In this document: piece after piece, positions 7,927 through 8,670 of the stretch | Layout: every line of letters begins with the position of its first letter | How positions within the stretch are numbered: position 1 is the stretch's first letter | Assembly (NCBI GenBank): GCA_902465115.1 | Contig: CABQMC010000056.1 | Location: 1 to 8,670, forward strand | Direction: 5' to 3' | Length of the DNA: 8,670 nucleotides | Origin: an uncultured Collinsella sp. | GTDB taxonomy: Bacteria; Actinomycetota; Coriobacteriia; Coriobacteriales; Coriobacteriaceae | Translations under genes and position numbers: made by a program | The notes under the pieces: generated by a model | Databases searched by the model: none | What the model was told of the DNA's origin: nothing | Seen by the model: the letters and a program-made list of their open reading frames with translations, nothing else

Positions 7927-7957
7927 ACTATACACCCATACCCCCTGGGGGTGTACA
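7927..7957 (-). promoter_or_regulatory. Promoter of the copper operon
   Basis: On the minus strand, TGTACA (7957-7952) is a -35-like box and TATAGT (7932-7927) a good -10 box. They are separated by 19 bases, longer than the usual 17. The operator palindrome occupies this spacer. The -10 box is about 50 bases before the copA start. The -35 box matches the consensus at only four of six positions. Confidence 0.6.
7937..7957. promoter_or_regulatory. CsoR-type operator
   Basis: CATACCCCCTGGGGGTGTAC contains the perfect palindrome ACCCCC-T-GGGGGT centred on 7946. An A/T-flanked C-tract facing a G-tract, of the type ATACCCC...GGGGTAT, is the known binding pattern of CsoR-family repressors. It lies between the -35 and -10 boxes of the copA promoter, so bound repressor would block polymerase. 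With csoR in the same cluster, this is the likely target. Confidence 0.8.
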
Positions 7958-8031
7958 GTGGAGATTGAAATGTATGCCATTCTGTTATTGGCCGAGGTGA
8001 TAGCCAGGTCGGCGGACCGTAGCCGGTCTAA

Positions 8032-8090
8032 TGTCTCAATCTGTAACAACTAGACCCGTTTTTGTCGAGTAACTGTTACAGATCTAGATA
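8032..8090. repeat. 59-bp palindromic repeat, copy 2
   Basis: Left arm tgtctcaatctgtaac (8032-8047) is identical to the left arm of copy 1. Right arm gttacagatctagata (8075-8090) has drifted, with two mismatches and one G-U pair near its outer end. The loop is again 27 bases. It is the most degenerate of the three copies. Confidence 0.88.
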
Positions 8091-8111
8091 TTACATCGAG
8101 CCACAACTTAA

Positions 8112-8170
8112 CGTCTCGATCTGTAACATCTGGGGACTGTTTTGCCTGCTAGATGTTACAGATCGAGACA
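8112..8170. repeat. 59-bp palindromic repeat, copy 3
   Basis: gtctcgatctgtaacatct (8113-8131) is perfectly complementary to 8151-8169, a 19-bp stem. In the shared 59-base frame the loop is 27 bases, as in the other copies. It begins exactly 80 bases after copy 2. No T run follows on either strand. Confidence 0.92.
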
Positions 8171-8202
8171 ATCTCGGAGCAGATGCCCCGGCTATACAAC
8201 GT

Positions 8203-8239
8203 AAAACGCCGGGGCGCCCGCGAGATGGGCACCCCGGCG
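8203..8239 (-). terminator. Rho-independent terminator of the surface-protein gene
   Basis: On the minus strand, a 13-bp GC-rich stem (8239-8227 with 8219-8207, one G-U pair) closes a 7-base loop and is followed by TTTT (8206-8203). It lies about 60 bases after the stop of the LPXTG gene, so it would end that transcript before the copper promoter region. Confidence 0.87.
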
Positions 8240-8298
8240 CATGCTGAGCAGGGTTTGCGAAGCAGTGGGAGGGAGGAGAAGCCGTCCTCCCGAAATCC

Positions 8299-8670
8299 CT
8301 ACTCCTGACGACGTTTCTTGTCGGTTAGGAAGACGCCGGCGGCTACAAGCACGACGCCTCCGATGACAAACGTCTCACCGGCGAGCGCGGCATTGTCGCC
8401 TGTGGTGGGAAGTGCCGAGTTGGCGGCCGTCTTGGCGTTGCCGGTAGACGGCTTTCCAGCAACCGGCTTAGCGGCAGCCTGCGTGATCTTGGCCTGCTCG
8501 GCCTTCGCTGCCTCTTGCTCCTGGCGGGCGATCTCGTCCTTCAGGGCTTGCTCGGCGGCTACGCGTTTTGCCTTCGCCTCGTTGTAGGCATTGAGCACCG
8601 CGGTGTAGGCGGGCGTCGCAGCATCAAGGTCTGCCTGAGCGGCATCAAGTGCGGCCTTTGCGTTATGTTC
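8299..8670 (-). CDS. LPXTG-anchored surface protein, C-terminal part
   Basis: The frame is open to the window edge, so only the last 123 residues are seen; the GTG at 8598 is internal. The visible part starts with an alanine-rich, charged helix with coiled-coil character (LDAAQADLDAA to about QEQEAAKAEQAK, residues 8-61). It is followed by a short Ala/Lys/Pro/Gly linker, then the sortase motif LPTTG at 87-91, a hydrophobic helix (FVIGGVVLVAAGVFL) and the positive tail KKRRQE. In the family a sortase cuts between Thr and Gly and links the protein to peptidoglycan. The coiled coil would act as a stalk holding an N-terminal domain away from the wall. That domain is outside the window, so adhesin, hydrolase or other roles cannot be told apart. 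A clear terminator follows. Confidence 0.88.
   Translation of the reverse strand, partial: EHNAKAALDAAQADLDAATPAYTAVLNAYNEAKAKRVAAEQALKDEIARQEQEAAKAEQAKITQAAAKPVAGKPSTGNAKTAANSALPTTGDNAALAGETFVIGGVVLVAAGVFLTDKKRRQE

Larger units (their letters stand above)
7958..8202. other. Gene-free stretch upstream of the copper operon
   Basis: No gene is supported here. The minus-strand surface-protein gene ends to the right and copA starts to the left. Apart from the two palindromic repeats at 8032 and 8112, I see nothing in 7958-8031 beyond ordinary AT-richer upstream sequence, and only a short linker at 8171-8202. Confidence 0.6.

Noticed and set aside
7361..8053. 230-residue plus-strand frame spanning the copA 5' end and promoter
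   Set aside because: It covers the copA start, the operator and one palindromic repeat, and its composition is that of an antisense shadow.

Overview
The window is GC-rich bacterial chromosome. The protein families, the high-GC codon use and the many short GGGGAC-type intergenic palindromes suggest a gut Coriobacteriia (Actinomycetota), most likely Collinsella or a close relative. This placement is inference from sequence style; no 16S or other marker gene is present.

Layout. (1) 1-1287 (+): 3' part of gltD, the small subunit of glutamate synthase, cut by the window edge and followed by a perfect 18-bp-stem terminator. (2) 1288-1658: a gene-free stretch with a partial second copy of the terminator arm and a phased GTCAA repeat. 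(3) 1659-2366 (+): an unrecognised soluble 235-residue protein. (4) 2402-2460: first copy of a 59-bp palindromic repeat. (5) 2609-3979 (+): a metal-dependent amidohydrolase with a complete ligand set, ended by a bidirectional terminator shared with the converging gene. (6) 4113-4582 (-): a small two-helix membrane protein with a C-terminal zinc ribbon, broken by a frameshift. (7) 4638-4752: a 34-bp tandem repeat. (8) 4763-7879 (-): a copper-efflux cluster transcribed copA, copZ, csoR, with a CsoR-type operator inside a 19-bp promoter spacer upstream of copA. Two long structured elements sit between its cistrons. (9) 8032-8170: two more copies of the 59-bp palindrome, exactly 80 bp apart. (10) 8299-8670 (-): C-terminal part of an LPXTG-anchored surface protein with its own terminator.

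The one clear functional system is copper homeostasis. CopZ would carry Cu(I) to CopA for export, and CsoR would repress the promoter until Cu(I) binds. csoR is the last gene, so it would be made by the transcript it represses. The remaining genes look like unrelated housekeeping or surface functions.

The least explained part of the window is between the genes. At least five different inverted-repeat families occupy almost every intergenic space: an 18-bp perfect stem, a 59-bp fixed-loop palindrome in three copies, a 34-bp tandem unit, a 24-bp perfect stem, and an 86-bp two-level stem between copA and copZ. No transposase is present. The copZ reading frame is also open, and in the copA frame, all the way back to copA's TAG stop, so a single stop codon separates the two proteins.
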